A stretch of 64,000 bases of DNA from Rossellomorea marisflavi (GTDB taxonomy: Bacteria; Bacillota; Bacilli; Bacillales; Bacillaceae_B): NCBI RefSeq assembly GCF_022170785.1, contig NZ_CP081870.1, positions 2,096,001 through 2,160,000 of the forward strand, read 5' to 3'. The translations under genes were made by a program, and so were the position numbers. The notes beneath the pieces are model-generated. The model worked only from the letters and a program-made list of their open reading frames with translations, was not told the DNA's origin and ran no database searches. Shown piece by piece: positions 17,833-26,028 of this stretch (position 1 is the first letter of the stretch; each line of letters starts with the position of its first letter).

Positions 17833-17883
17833 GAAGTCGGATACATAATCCCTTCGTCCCTGCAAATCCTAAAGGCAGGAGGG

Positions 17884-18324
17884 ATGTTCTTGAAGTATGT
17901 TTCAGCATTTCTATTAAAACTGGTCGTCACATTCCTGATTCTCTACACGGTTTTGGCAGGGGTCACAGGTCTATCGATGGGTTCCATCATTGCGTTGACT
18001 GGTGTGCTCGTTCTGATCGGTTATTTACTTGGTGATTTGTATCTCCTGCCAAGGACCACGAACGGTTGGGCGGTGCTTGCAGACTTCGGGTTGAGCTCGA
18101 TTGTGGTTTATTTTCTCAGTTCGGCCATGGTGGCTGGTTCTCAGACCTTTCTTGTAAGGTCTTTTGTGGCAGCAGTGGCTGTAAGCTCATTTGAGTGGTT
18201 TTTTCACCATCATCTTAGGAAAAATGTTTTTTTGCCTGATTCCTCTGCACCCGTTTACCGGCAGGATTATCAAACTGAGGCATCAGAAGAGTTTCAACCT
18301 GACCTCGATCGGGACGAAAGGTAA
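17884..18324 (+). CDS. yndM: YndM-family (DUF2512) membrane protein
   Basis: A 146-residue integral membrane protein with four predicted helices, then a hydrophilic acidic tail. The pattern fits the DUF2512/YndM family of Bacillus; function is unknown. AGGAGG ends 1 nt before the ATG at 17884 and 7 nt before an in-frame TTG at 17890, so initiation at TTG (MKYVSAFLLKL...) is quite possible. A bidirectional terminator closes it. Confidence 0.7.
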   Translation: MFLKYVSAFLLKLVVTFLILYTVLAGVTGLSMGSIIALTGVLVLIGYLLGDLYLLPRTTNGWAVLADFGLSSIVVYFLSSAMVAGSQTFLVRSFVAAVAVSSFEWFFHHHLRKNVFLPDSSAPVYRQDYQTEASEEFQPDLDRDER

Positions 18325-18354
18325 AAGGACGGTATGCCCCCATACCGTCCTTTT
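18323..18354. terminator. bidirectional terminator
   Basis: AAAAGGACGGTATG, loop CCCC, then the exact complement ending in TTTT; it serves yndM and the convergent 82-aa gene. Confidence 0.9.
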
Positions 18355-18361
18355 GCATGTT

Positions 18362-18610
18362 TCAGCGTGAGTCGCCTTGATTGAATGTCTTCGAGAACTG
18401 TTTTACTACAGCGTGTACCTCATGTGTTTTTTCATCTTTTAATAATGGCGTGATCCTGGGGAGGAAAGAGAGTGCGTCTTCTTCTGAGAAGGTTCCTTCT
18501 TGTTGCTTTTTGAAGTTCTCCATTAGAATTAGTTTTGCCTCTTCTTCCTTGCCATCTTGAACGCGTTGTAAAATGAAAGATAAAAATTTTTCTTGCCCTT
18601 GTGAATCCAT
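18362..18610 (-). CDS. small hypothetical protein
   Basis: An 82-residue mainly helical, charged protein starting MDSQGQEKFLSFILQRV. The ATG at 18610 has AAGGAGG 8 nt upstream, so the longer frame to 18673 is not used. No known domain is recognised. It sits alone on the minus strand between convergent yndM and the divergent acyltransferase gene. Confidence 0.65.
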   Translation of the reverse strand: MDSQGQEKFLSFILQRVQDGKEEEAKLILMENFKKQQEGTFSEEDALSFLPRITPLLKDEKTHEVHAVVKQFSKTFNQGDSR

Positions 18611-18763
18611 TACACGTCCTCCTTGAGTACATGATTTGATAAGCCTTTTTATTGTACCACCTTCATTGCCCATAAAAGCGGAAAATATAATTAGTAGTTG
18701 TAAAGTCGAGGATTTCCACTATAATTAGTACCAGGTATTAAAACTAGATGATGGGGTGATCTC

Positions 18764-19345
18764 ATGTACTCATTTCTCGCCAATCTGGCAAAATTGATTT
18801 TTGGAAAAGTGGAAATCCGCAATGCCCATCTCCTTCCAAAAGATGGAGGCTACATTGTGACCTGTTCACACAAAACATGGCTTGATGTCGTCGCCCTTGG
18901 CTTCAGTATGCCCGGACCCGTACACTTTATGGCAAAGAAGGAACTATTCGACCGGAGAATCCCCGCCTTTATTTTACATAAGATTCACGCCTTTCCTGTG
19001 AACCGTGAGAACCCTTCTCCTTCAAGTATCAAAAAGCCTGTTAAACTACTTAGGGGAGGGGCAATCGTAGGAGTCTTCCCTGGAGGGACCCGTTCAGATG
19101 AGGATGTCGAAGCGAAACGTGGAGCCATTACGATAGCAAACCTCTCCCGGATGCCCATTGTACCGGCAGCCTATCACGGGCCGACATCGTTTAAAGAATT
19201 ATTGCGCAACCGTCATAAAGCCGTTATCGTCATCGGCCAACCATACACCGTACGTGCAAAGGACAAGGAACAAATGACAGCAGAGACAAAGGTGTTATCA
19301 GGGAAAATCAATGAGTTGATCAAAGAAGCTCAAAAAATAAGCTGA
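18764..19345 (+). CDS. 1-acyl-sn-glycerol-3-phosphate acyltransferase (PlsC-like)
   Basis: A 193-residue membrane-associated acyltransferase that would convert lysophosphatidate to phosphatidate. The catalytic H-x4-D is H36-KTWL-D41. The phosphate-binding block at 105-111 reads FPGGTRS, with Gly in place of the common Glu, a variation I have seen in Bacillus YhdO-like proteins. GGGGTGATCTC precedes the ATG. It is a short member without N-terminal helices beyond a hydrophobic start. A strong terminator follows. Confidence 0.85.
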   Translation: MYSFLANLAKLIFGKVEIRNAHLLPKDGGYIVTCSHKTWLDVVALGFSMPGPVHFMAKKELFDRRIPAFILHKIHAFPVNRENPSPSSIKKPVKLLRGGAIVGVFPGGTRSDEDVEAKRGAITIANLSRMPIVPAAYHGPTSFKELLRNRHKAVIVIGQPYTVRAKDKEQMTAETKVLSGKINELIKEAQKIS

Positions 19346-19394
19346 AAGCTGTCCGTACAGATTTGACAATAGATCTGTACGGACAGCTTTTTAT
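19346..19394 (+). terminator. terminator of the acyltransferase gene
   Basis: AGCTGTCCGTACAGAT pairs with ATCTGTACGGACAGCT across a short loop, followed by TTTT. Confidence 0.9.
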
Positions 19395-19397
19395 TTT

Positions 19398-19446
19398 GAA
19401 AAGGATTCATACCATATTTTCATTTGATTAGGTATGAATCCTTTTC
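19398..19446. repeat. perfect 16-bp inverted repeat before a membrane-protein operon
   Basis: GAAAAGGATTCATACC (19398-19413) is exactly complementary to 19431-19446 across a 17-nt AT-rich spacer. It lies 4 bp after the previous terminator and 44 bp before the next start. It lacks a T run, so it is not an ordinary terminator; it could be an operator or a 5' UTR hairpin. Confidence 0.6.
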
Positions 19447-19489
19447 CATGGCAGAAACTAACCAAAGAATGAAGCAGGGAGGGGATCTT

Positions 19490-20278
19490 ATGAGGCGGTT
19501 GAATAATGCAGGTGAACAAGGGAATCTTGCGTACGTCAGCATATTCGGTACCACTCAGATTCATTTGAGGAACCCCATGATTGTTGCGCTCTGGTCCATG
19601 GCCTTTCCAGGATTCGGTCATCTTCTGCTTTCAAAATACCTCAGAGGTTTCGCCCTGGTGATATGGGAGATCTATATCAACCAGACCATTCACTTGAATA
19701 CAGCCATGGTTTACACGTTCATGGGTGATATCGACGCAGCAAAAAGCGTTCTCGATATCCAGTTCATGCATTTATACATTCCGGTGTACTTGTTTGCCAT
19801 ATGGGATAGCCACAGAACCGCCGTCGACCTGAATAAAGTTTATTTAAGCCATAAAGGAAACAAGTCGACCGTCAACAGGAGGCTCGTGATTCGACCGCTT
19901 GAAATCAACTATCTTGATAAGAGATGCCCTGTTTCAGCTTTTTTTTGGTCCATGGCCGTACCGAGTGTTGGACATTTTTATAATCACCGGATCATATCGG
20001 GGCTTTTCACGCTTGTGACCACTGTTATTTATGTCTATAATTCCCATATATTGGAAGGGATTCATTATCTTATCTTAGGAAGATTGGAAACCTCTGTGAA
20101 CGTACTCGATAAACAATGGTTATTGTACATGCCATCCTTTTACTTTTTCACTATTTATGACGCGTATGTGGGGGTCGTAGAGAATAATAAACTTTTTGAC
20201 AGGGAACAGTCTGCCCTTTTAAAAGAGTATTACCAAAAAGGATCCTTGTTGATTGGCAAAGGATGGAGGGTTAGATAG
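19490..20278 (+). CDS. uncharacterised multi-pass membrane protein
   Basis: A 262-residue protein starting at the ATG at 19490 after GGGAGGGG. It has an internal duplication: NPMIVALWSMAFPGFGHLLLSKYLRGFALVIWEIY and CPVSAFFWSMAVPSVGHFYNHRIISGLFTLVTTVIY are two versions of one WSMA-P-GH-Y/L-G pattern of two helices, each followed by a LDxQ(F/W) block. The PGxGH feature recalls TM2-like membrane domains. The next gene overlaps its stop by one base, so they are co-transcribed. Function unknown. Confidence 0.75.
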   Translation: MRRLNNAGEQGNLAYVSIFGTTQIHLRNPMIVALWSMAFPGFGHLLLSKYLRGFALVIWEIYINQTIHLNTAMVYTFMGDIDAAKSVLDIQFMHLYIPVYLFAIWDSHRTAVDLNKVYLSHKGNKSTVNRRLVIRPLEINYLDKRCPVSAFFWSMAVPSVGHFYNHRIISGLFTLVTTVIYVYNSHILEGIHYLILGRLETSVNVLDKQWLLYMPSFYFFTIYDAYVGVVENNKLFDREQSALLKEYYQKGSLLIGKGWRVR

Positions 20279-20739
20279 TGCAAATCATCGCATCGTTCAA
20301 TCATTCTTCCTACATCGAAATGACCATCGTCAAGCTTGAAGAGAAGGGGGTGGATGATCTATATGCCATTCCACTTGAAAGCAGGCAGAGAGAAACAAGG
20401 CTCTTTGACTCCATTCATTATTCAGATGGTCATTCCCTTCTCAATAAAGGCATGTTCCTTGCCGTGATCTTTTCGGTTATTGCCACAAGTCGTGGGTTTA
20501 CTTTGGAATGGGGGCCGATCTATTGGGGGTTGATCGGGGCAGGGAGCGGATTGGTCCTTGGTTTCCTCATCGACTTGTTCCTGGTGAAGATCAAAGAGAG
20601 GAATCAGATTTTGGCAGATCATCATCAACCATCTGAAATCATCCTCATTATTAACTGTAGGTCAAAGGATGAAGAATGGGTGACCAGGACGCTATGGGAA
20701 CATCATGCATTGGGGATTGCCGCGGTCGGAAAAGAGTGA
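20278..20739 (+). CDS. uncharacterised membrane protein with glycine-zipper helix
   Basis: A 153-residue protein whose GTG overlaps the previous stop (TAGTG), indicating translational coupling. An N-terminal alpha/beta domain (MQIIASFNHSSYIEMTIVKLEEKGV) resembles a ferredoxin-like fold. Then come two transmembrane helices, the second a glycine-rich GLIGAGSGLVLGFLIDL, and a C-terminal cytosolic beta-alpha part (IILIINCRSKDEEWV). I do not recognise a named family. It likely works with the membrane protein before it. Confidence 0.7.
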   Translation: MQIIASFNHSSYIEMTIVKLEEKGVDDLYAIPLESRQRETRLFDSIHYSDGHSLLNKGMFLAVIFSVIATSRGFTLEWGPIYWGLIGAGSGLVLGFLIDLFLVKIKERNQILADHHQPSEIILIINCRSKDEEWVTRTLWEHHALGIAAVGKE

Positions 20740-20754
20740 AAGACGGACCAAACG

Positions 20755-20790
20755 ATAAAAAACCATTCAATGCCTCATCATTGAATGGTT
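20755..20790 (-). terminator. minus-strand terminator of the FbpA-like gene
   Basis: Perfect AACCATTCAATG / CATTGAATGGTT stem with A bases at 20757-20760 forming the T tail on the minus strand. Confidence 0.8.
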
Positions 20791-20822
20791 CAACCTTACT
20801 TTATGTGGAAGACATCGTCGGT

Positions 20823-21023
20823 CTAAACGGTTACTTTGTTGCAATTGATCCAATGGATGGAGCCCGACTCCGTATGTGGATGGCATTCTTTTTTTACGCT
20901 TCTAAACTCTTCTTCCAATTCTTCGAGGGTCAATTCGAACAGCTGTCTTTCTCCTTTTTTGTACACTTTGTGCACGATCAACTTATTGATCAATTCATTC
21001 CTTCTTTGCGTGGTTTCCATCAT
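20823..21023 (-). CDS. FbpA-like small basic protein under a SAM riboswitch
   Basis: A 66-residue protein. The ATG at 21023 has GAGGAG 5 nt upstream; a GTG two codons earlier is too close to it. Residues 6-38, RRNELINKLIVHKVYKKGERQLFELTLEELEEEFR, match the short motif of Fur-regulated basic protein A (FbpA family) as I remember it. FbpA-type proteins work in the iron-sparing response of Bacillus. Here the gene is single, bounded by its own terminator, and directly preceded by a complete S-box leader. That places it under S-adenosylmethionine control rather than in a methionine pathway operon. The C-terminal tail CHPHTESGSIHWINCNKV has two Cys and three His and might bind metal (speculation). 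Confidence 0.65.
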   Translation of the reverse strand: MMETTQRRNELINKLIVHKVYKKGERQLFELTLEELEEEFRSVKKECHPHTESGSIHWINCNKVTV

Positions 21024-21056
21024 ACTCACTCCTCATGAATGGTTGGGAAGAGGATA

Positions 21057-21206
21057 TAAAAATCCCTCTTCAGGATAAGAAGAAGGATTGCCCGGACTCT
21101 TCGACTCATCTTTCAAGCACCTGCTTGTGGAATTAGCACAGTATCCCGATTTGGAACCTGTTGCTGAGGCTTCATAGGGCCATTCCCTCTGCCTCTCTTG
21201 ATAAGC
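21057..21206 (-). ncRNA. SAM-I (S-box) riboswitch with terminator
   Basis: Read on the minus strand, the aptamer begins CTTATCAAGAGAGGC and continues AGAGGGAATGGCCC, GAAGCCTCAGCAACAGG, GTGCTAATTCC and GAAAGATGAG, the ordered conserved blocks of the S-box. The last block (plus 21101-21110) closes helix P1 with the first. The expression platform is a terminator: ATCCTTCTTC pairs with GAAGAGGGAT (plus 21062-21088), followed by TTTTAT. High SAM should stop transcription before the 66-aa gene. Confidence 0.92.
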
Positions 21207-21220
21207 GTTATATGAAATAT

Positions 21221-21255
21221 AGTATAAACCAAGTATACCAAGTTGTCAACTTGGT
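21221..21255 (-). promoter_or_regulatory. sigma-A promoter of the S-box leader, with palindrome
   Basis: Minus-strand TTGACA (21244-21249) and TATACT (21221-21226) are 17 bp apart, a near-consensus promoter. The -35 lies at the centre of a 19-bp palindrome ACCAAGTTG-T-CAACTTGGT (21237-21255), and a further ACCAAGT half lies in the spacer at 21228-21234. This could be an operator for a second regulator. Confidence 0.75.
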
Positions 21256-21361
21256 TTAATGTGCGATTTCAGACACACAAAATGAAGTGAATCACTCGTA
21301 TAACCCGGTCAATCATGGTACCGTATGTATAGAATGAATAAAGCGGTTTGGAGTGAACGAG

Positions 21362-22750
21362 ATGAAGACAGTGGCAGTTGTGGGTGGAGGTATCACCGGC
21401 CTTACGACACTATACTACCTTCAGGAATACTTGAAAGGTGAGGACGTAAGACTGATATTGATTGAGGGAGAAGATATGCTTGGAGGTAAAATCCAGTCGA
21501 TCTCTTCGGATCCCTTCATCATGGAAGTCGGTGCCGATTCAATTGTGTCAAGACACCCGGGGGTCCTCGAGCTTATCGGGGAATTAGGGCTCATGGATGA
21601 ACTTGTATATAACGAAACGGGTACATCGTTCATCTACACGCAGGACACACTACATAAGATTCCAACAGATTCAGTGTTTGGAATTCCCATGACGAGAACT
21701 TCCCTGATGGAGAGTACGCTGATTTCCGACGCGGGAAAAAGGGCTGCACTACTGGATTATGAAACGGAGAATGACACGTTCACAAAGGAAGATTCCATAG
21801 GGGATTTCCTGGAGTTTTTCTTAGGAAAAGAGCTCGTACAAAACCAGATTGCACCTGTTCTATCAGGGGTATATTCAGGGGACTTGCATACACTGAGCAT
21901 GTCTTCCACACTGCCATACTTATTAGATTATAAGAATGCTTATGGCAGTATCATGAAGGGGCTATGGATCAACCGTGAAAAACATCAGGGGAAATCCAAC
22001 AAGAAATTTGTTTCGTTTAAAACCGGATTATCAGCCATCATCAATCGGCTGGATGAATGCACGCCGAACGCAGAAAAATACAAGGGGATCGGCCTCGAGA
22101 GCCTGAAAAAATCGGGTCGTATGTATTCATTGGAACTCACCAATGGTGAAACCATATCCGCGGATGCAACCGTCCTTGCCATTCCACACAATCGTGCAAG
22201 GGGAGTTCTCAACCACCCGGAACTGAATGAAGGCTTTTCCCTTCTTAAAACGAAATCGTTAAAAAGCATTTACCTTGGATTCGACTTTCCTGATACCGTA
22301 TTGCCTGCAGATGGTACAGGGTTCATCGTCGCAAAAGAACAAGGTGGAGTGAAAAGCGACGCCTGCACGTGGACAAGCAGAAAATGGAAACACACGTCTG
22401 TTGATAGTCAGCTCCTCGTCAGGCTTTTCTATAAGGATTCCAATCCCCACTGGGCAGAAATTAAACATCTCACCCAGGAAGAGTTGCTTCACACAGCTCT
22501 TAGGGATATAGAAGCGACGATGGGACTCAAAGGGGTACAGCCTATTCGAAAAGAAGTAACAGACTGGTCCGGCCTGATGCCCAATTACAACCTGGAACAT
22601 GCACAATCAGTAAGACAATTGGAATCAAGCCTGGCTGTTGAATTCCCCGGGGTCATGTTAGCGGGTGCTTCCTATTACGGTGTGGGCATTGGTGCCTGCA
22701 TTCAAAATGGAAAGAAGACAGCAGAGCAGCTGTCTTCACGACTTCGTTGA
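21362..22750 (+). CDS. hemY: protoporphyrinogen/coproporphyrinogen oxidase, HemY (CgoX) family
   Basis: A 462-residue FAD enzyme that oxidises a porphyrinogen to the porphyrin in heme synthesis. The dinucleotide fold VAVVGGGITGLTTLYYLQ is at the N-terminus. Family features are GGKIQSI, GADSIVSRHPG, APVLSGVYSGDLHTLSMSS and the C-terminal VMLAGASYYGVGIGACIQNGKKTAEQL. The ATG at 21362 is 8 nt after GGAG; a GTG at 21353 overlaps that site. hemE and hemH, its usual partners, are not adjacent, so it is probably an extra copy or a relocated gene. Its last 15 bp overlap the convergent permease gene. Confidence 0.85.
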   Translation: MKTVAVVGGGITGLTTLYYLQEYLKGEDVRLILIEGEDMLGGKIQSISSDPFIMEVGADSIVSRHPGVLELIGELGLMDELVYNETGTSFIYTQDTLHKIPTDSVFGIPMTRTSLMESTLISDAGKRAALLDYETENDTFTKEDSIGDFLEFFLGKELVQNQIAPVLSGVYSGDLHTLSMSSTLPYLLDYKNAYGSIMKGLWINREKHQGKSNKKFVSFKTGLSAIINRLDECTPNAEKYKGIGLESLKKSGRMYSLELTNGETISADATVLAIPHNRARGVLNHPELNEGFSLLKTKSLKSIYLGFDFPDTVLPADGTGFIVAKEQGGVKSDACTWTSRKWKHTSVDSQLLVRLFYKDSNPHWAEIKHLTQEELLHTALRDIEATMGLKGVQPIRKEVTDWSGLMPNYNLEHAQSVRQLESSLAVEFPGVMLAGASYYGVGIGACIQNGKKTAEQLSSRLR

Positions 22751-24043
22751 GCGGTGCGAGGTCATGCTCCTGAACAACAGGGAGGCCAGGCCGATCACCA
22801 TTAGTAGCACCATGCTCAGATAGAATCCGTATCTGCTCTCCTTCAATGTGAACGTTCCGCTGATGGCCAACACCAAGATTCCCAGTGCAACGAGGCTCAC
22901 TCCGTTCCTCATGACGTCCCTGTCAAGAAGCTTGAAGGAAGAAAGCAGAATGAATGCCCAATTACAAAGCAACAGGATACCGGCGGCCGTGATGAATGCT
23001 TCAAAAATGATTCCCGGCAATAGTTGAGAAGCGATGATGGCACACGCCATGCCGGCAATGGCTAGTAAAAGCGATGGAAGAGGGATATCCCTTTTCCATC
23101 TTTTTTTGAAGATTGCAGGGGCTTCACCTTCATCCGCCATAGACCGTAGGAGTCGGGTGACGCTGAATAACGCTGCAGCCAATGCGGATAAACCGGCAAA
23201 CAGAATCACGCCGTTAAAACATGATGCGACAATCGGAACATTCCCCTGATTCAGGACAGATATGAAGGGGCTTTCCTCACTGGAAAAGTGTTTGGGCGCC
23301 TGCAGATTCATTGTGATCCAAAGTGCCAATACATACAATGAGCCAAGGCACATGATCAGTACCCTTCCACTTTTAAGTATATCTTTAGTATTGGAGAGCC
23401 TAGAAGCCATCAGACCGATGACTTCGATGCCGGCGAAGGAGTAGAAGGCAAAGATCAGAGAAGTTCTCATCCGATTGAATCCTTCATCAAAATGCATTGA
23501 ACTATTCAAATGGAAGTGGTTTCCGGTCCCTGATAACAACGCTGCACCGATGAATAGGAAGATCACAAGCGCTGAGAGCTTGATGATGGAAAAAAAGTCT
23601 TCCGCTATATCAAATCCCCTTGCTCCGAGTAATACGACTGAAATGGATAGCACCGCAAAGATAAGGGTGAAAACCCATAGCGGAATGGAAGGGAACCAGT
23701 ACCTGGACAAAATCCCAAGGGCGGTCAACTGCCCTCCCATGATCAAAATCGTAGAAATCCAGTAAATCCAGCCGCACAGGAAGGCAGCCCAACTTCCATA
23801 TGCTTTTCCAGCGTAGGTACAGAAAGATCCTTCACAAGGATCGGCCATGGTCATCGTGGCAAGTCGCTTGTACACAATCCATGTTGCAAATGCTGCGATT
23901 AGGAAAGCAGGGATGATGAAGCCCCCCGACGATTTAAGGGCTATGCCTGTACCCAGGAAATACCCGGTCCCTACCGTACCCCCAGCACCGATCAAGGATA
24001 GGTGCCACCACGAAAGTGCAGGTTCTGCTGAAGAATGCTTCAT
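22736..24043 (-). CDS. APC-family amino acid permease
   Basis: A 435-residue membrane carrier with about 12 helices. The first helix shows GAGGTVGTGYFLGTGIALKSSGG, the unwound substrate-binding glycine motif of the amino acid-polyamine-organocation superfamily. FYSFAGIEVIG is the matching helix 6 motif. The substrate is not predictable. Its ATG overlaps the stop of the upstream MFS gene by 4 bp, so the two are one operon. Its 3' end overlaps hemY in antisense by 15 bp. Confidence 0.85.
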   Translation of the reverse strand: MKHSSAEPALSWWHLSLIGAGGTVGTGYFLGTGIALKSSGGFIIPAFLIAAFATWIVYKRLATMTMADPCEGSFCTYAGKAYGSWAAFLCGWIYWISTILIMGGQLTALGILSRYWFPSIPLWVFTLIFAVLSISVVLLGARGFDIAEDFFSIIKLSALVIFLFIGAALLSGTGNHFHLNSSMHFDEGFNRMRTSLIFAFYSFAGIEVIGLMASRLSNTKDILKSGRVLIMCLGSLYVLALWITMNLQAPKHFSSEESPFISVLNQGNVPIVASCFNGVILFAGLSALAAALFSVTRLLRSMADEGEAPAIFKKRWKRDIPLPSLLLAIAGMACAIIASQLLPGIIFEAFITAAGILLLCNWAFILLSSFKLLDRDVMRNGVSLVALGILVLAISGTFTLKESRYGFYLSMVLLMVIGLASLLFRSMTSHRSTKS

Positions 24044-25278
24044 GATGAACCTTCAGCCGGCTGCGGTTTCTTCTTTTCACTTGTGTGGATCCAAAACATA
24101 ACCAATGCTATGATGACCACAGCAAACAGTCCCGCCCCGATAAAACTCACATTCAATCCATTTTTCATAACCAGCGAAACCAGGGGGGGACCAGCTGCCA
24201 CCCCAATAAAACGGGAAGAACTGTAGAGGGAAGAAATAGTCCCGCGTTCCTCTTTTTCAATGTTTTCTGTGATCAACGCATCCAAGGTAGGCAGTAGGGC
24301 CCCAATGGCAATTCCGATAAAACCTGTAAGGCAGAGAAGGAAGACCAATTGATCCCTGAGAAACCCGACAAATGGTACGCAAAGAGTCAAAATGGCAAGA
24401 CAACCCAAGATAATGCCTTTCATGATTTTTACATTTCCTTTGATGTTTTTTCCTGAAATGTAAGAAGCGATGCAAAGAGCGAGCAAAGGGATTGCCAGAA
24501 CGAATCCCTTCTTCACACCGTACAAGTGGTGAATCTTTTCGAATGAATCACTTAAGTAAAAAAGAATGCCGAATAGGACCAGCATCACATACGCCCCAAT
24601 GGTAAATACGGTGAAAATCCATTTGCCATGCTCTTTGAAGATCCCTTTCGTTTTCTGGATGAACTCCTTAAGTTCCATGGGTGGATCCTTCTTCTTGGGT
24701 ACTTTAATGAAAAAAATGACAAGGAGGATGGAAATGAGACTGAAAAAAGAGATGGAGAAAAACGGCAGGAACCACAAGAAAGCCGCGAAAGCCGCTCCTA
24801 ATATTGGACTCAACACCTTGCCAAAAGTATTGGACGTTTCAATAATGCCAAGGCAAGAGCTTGTTTTCTCATCATCATCTTTGTACAGGTCACCCACCAG
24901 TGGAAGAATGATGGGGGCTGCTCCTGCAGCTCCGATTCCCTGCAGGACCCTTCCGATAATGATCCAAAGGAAAGGATCACTCATTTTCCAAGATGCGTAC
25001 CCTGCAATCAGACCTCCGATCAAAGAGAACACAAGACTGGGGAGGATGACCATTTTCCGTCCGAATCGATCCGATAAATAGCCGGCAATGGGAATCAGGA
25101 AGATTGAAGCGATTGAGTAACTCGTGATGATCATGCTGGTTTGGAAGGATGAGATGCCAACCTTCTTTTCAAAAATCGGAAGCACTGGTATCAACATGGA
25201 GTTCCCGAGCGTCATGACGAGCGGGATGGAGGCCATACTGACGACACACCAGTTACTCACTTTTGATTGATCGTTCAT
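24040..25278 (-). CDS. MFS transporter (YmfD-like)
   Basis: A 412-residue 12-helix major facilitator. The start MASIPLVMTLGNSMLIPVLPIFEKKVGIS and the loop GYLSDRFGRKMV (motif A) fit the drug/siderophore exporter group that includes B. subtilis YmfD, a bacillibactin exporter. The resemblance is by recalled pattern, so the substrate is not certain. GAGGTG lies upstream of the ATG. It is translationally coupled to the APC permease gene. Confidence 0.8.
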   Translation of the reverse strand: MNDQSKVSNWCVVSMASIPLVMTLGNSMLIPVLPIFEKKVGISSFQTSMIITSYSIASIFLIPIAGYLSDRFGRKMVILPSLVFSLIGGLIAGYASWKMSDPFLWIIIGRVLQGIGAAGAAPIILPLVGDLYKDDDEKTSSCLGIIETSNTFGKVLSPILGAAFAAFLWFLPFFSISFFSLISILLVIFFIKVPKKKDPPMELKEFIQKTKGIFKEHGKWIFTVFTIGAYVMLVLFGILFYLSDSFEKIHHLYGVKKGFVLAIPLLALCIASYISGKNIKGNVKIMKGIILGCLAILTLCVPFVGFLRDQLVFLLCLTGFIGIAIGALLPTLDALITENIEKEERGTISSLYSSSRFIGVAAGPPLVSLVMKNGLNVSFIGAGLFAVVIIALVMFWIHTSEKKKPQPAEGSS

Positions 25279-25434
25279 TTTGACACCTCATAGTCATTAT
25301 GGTTTATCACAAATACTGTTCCTTCTTACAAGTATGCGGCACGGCTTCACGAGCAATCCGTCGAAAATTATTCCAAGTGGCATCTTGATATCGATTTGTA
25401 GAAGCCATCGTCTTCCTTTTCGTCTAAAGGAGCA

Positions 25435-25467
25435 CAAAAAAAAGAGGCTGCAGCCGGGCAGCCTCTT
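25435..25467 (-). terminator. minus-strand terminator of the tautomerase gene
   Basis: AAGAGGCTGC / GCAGCCTCTT perfect stem; eight A at 25436-25443 form the T tail. Confidence 0.9.
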
Positions 25468-25476
25468 CAATCGTTC

Positions 25477-25866
25477 TTATAGCTTTCCTGTAAGGAATTG
25501 TGCTTCCCCTTTACCGAAACTCCAATCGGCATCACGATTCGTCACGAGAGAGACCATTAGATCGTCTGGAGAGATGCCGCAATCCTTCTCAAGCTTTTCA
25601 GCCAACAATTGATACAATTTCTTTTTCTGTTGATCGGTCCGTTGTTTACTCGTGATGGTGATGACGACCACATCATCACTTCTGTTGAAACCGAGTCCCG
25701 TATCTTCAATGATCATCTCATGCTTCGGATGTTGGTGGACAATCTGATAGCGGTCCCTTTCTGGAACACCAAAAGCCTCAAGGACTGCTTGATGGGCACT
25801 ATCCAAGATTTTTTTTACTTTCGAAGGGTCTCTTCCCTCGATTATATCGAATGTAAGCAATGGCAT
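25477..25866 (-). CDS. tautomerase-family protein (YrdN-like)
   Basis: A 129-residue protein with Pro right after the initiator Met ([12 protein letters not shown]), the catalytic base of 4-oxalocrotonate-tautomerase enzymes. The length and the [30 protein letters not shown] region fit the longer Tautomerase_2 group. The natural substrate is unknown. TAGGAGG lies 7 nt before the ATG. It is a single gene with its own terminator. Confidence 0.8.
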   Translation of the reverse strand: MPLLTFDIIEGRDPSKVKKILDSAHQAVLEAFGVPERDRYQIVHQHPKHEMIIEDTGLGFNRSDDVVVITITSKQRTDQQKKKLYQLLAEKLEKDCGISPDDLMVSLVTNRDADWSFGKGEAQFLTGKL

Positions 25867-26028
25867 ACAATCGCCTCCTATTCTTGATGATAACGATAAG
25901 ATACCACTTTAGAGCAACGTTAAACATGGTAATGAATGACGGCACGAATTACTTGAAAATTACGGGTCATTCCATACATAATGGAAATAAATCCATTTAT
26001 ATTTAGAATTGTTGAGAGGAAGATGTGT

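Noticed and set aside
18764-19345. Loss of function in the acyltransferase because FPEGTRS reads FPGGTRS
   Set aside because: As far as I recall, related Bacillus proteins also lack this Glu; all other motifs are intact.
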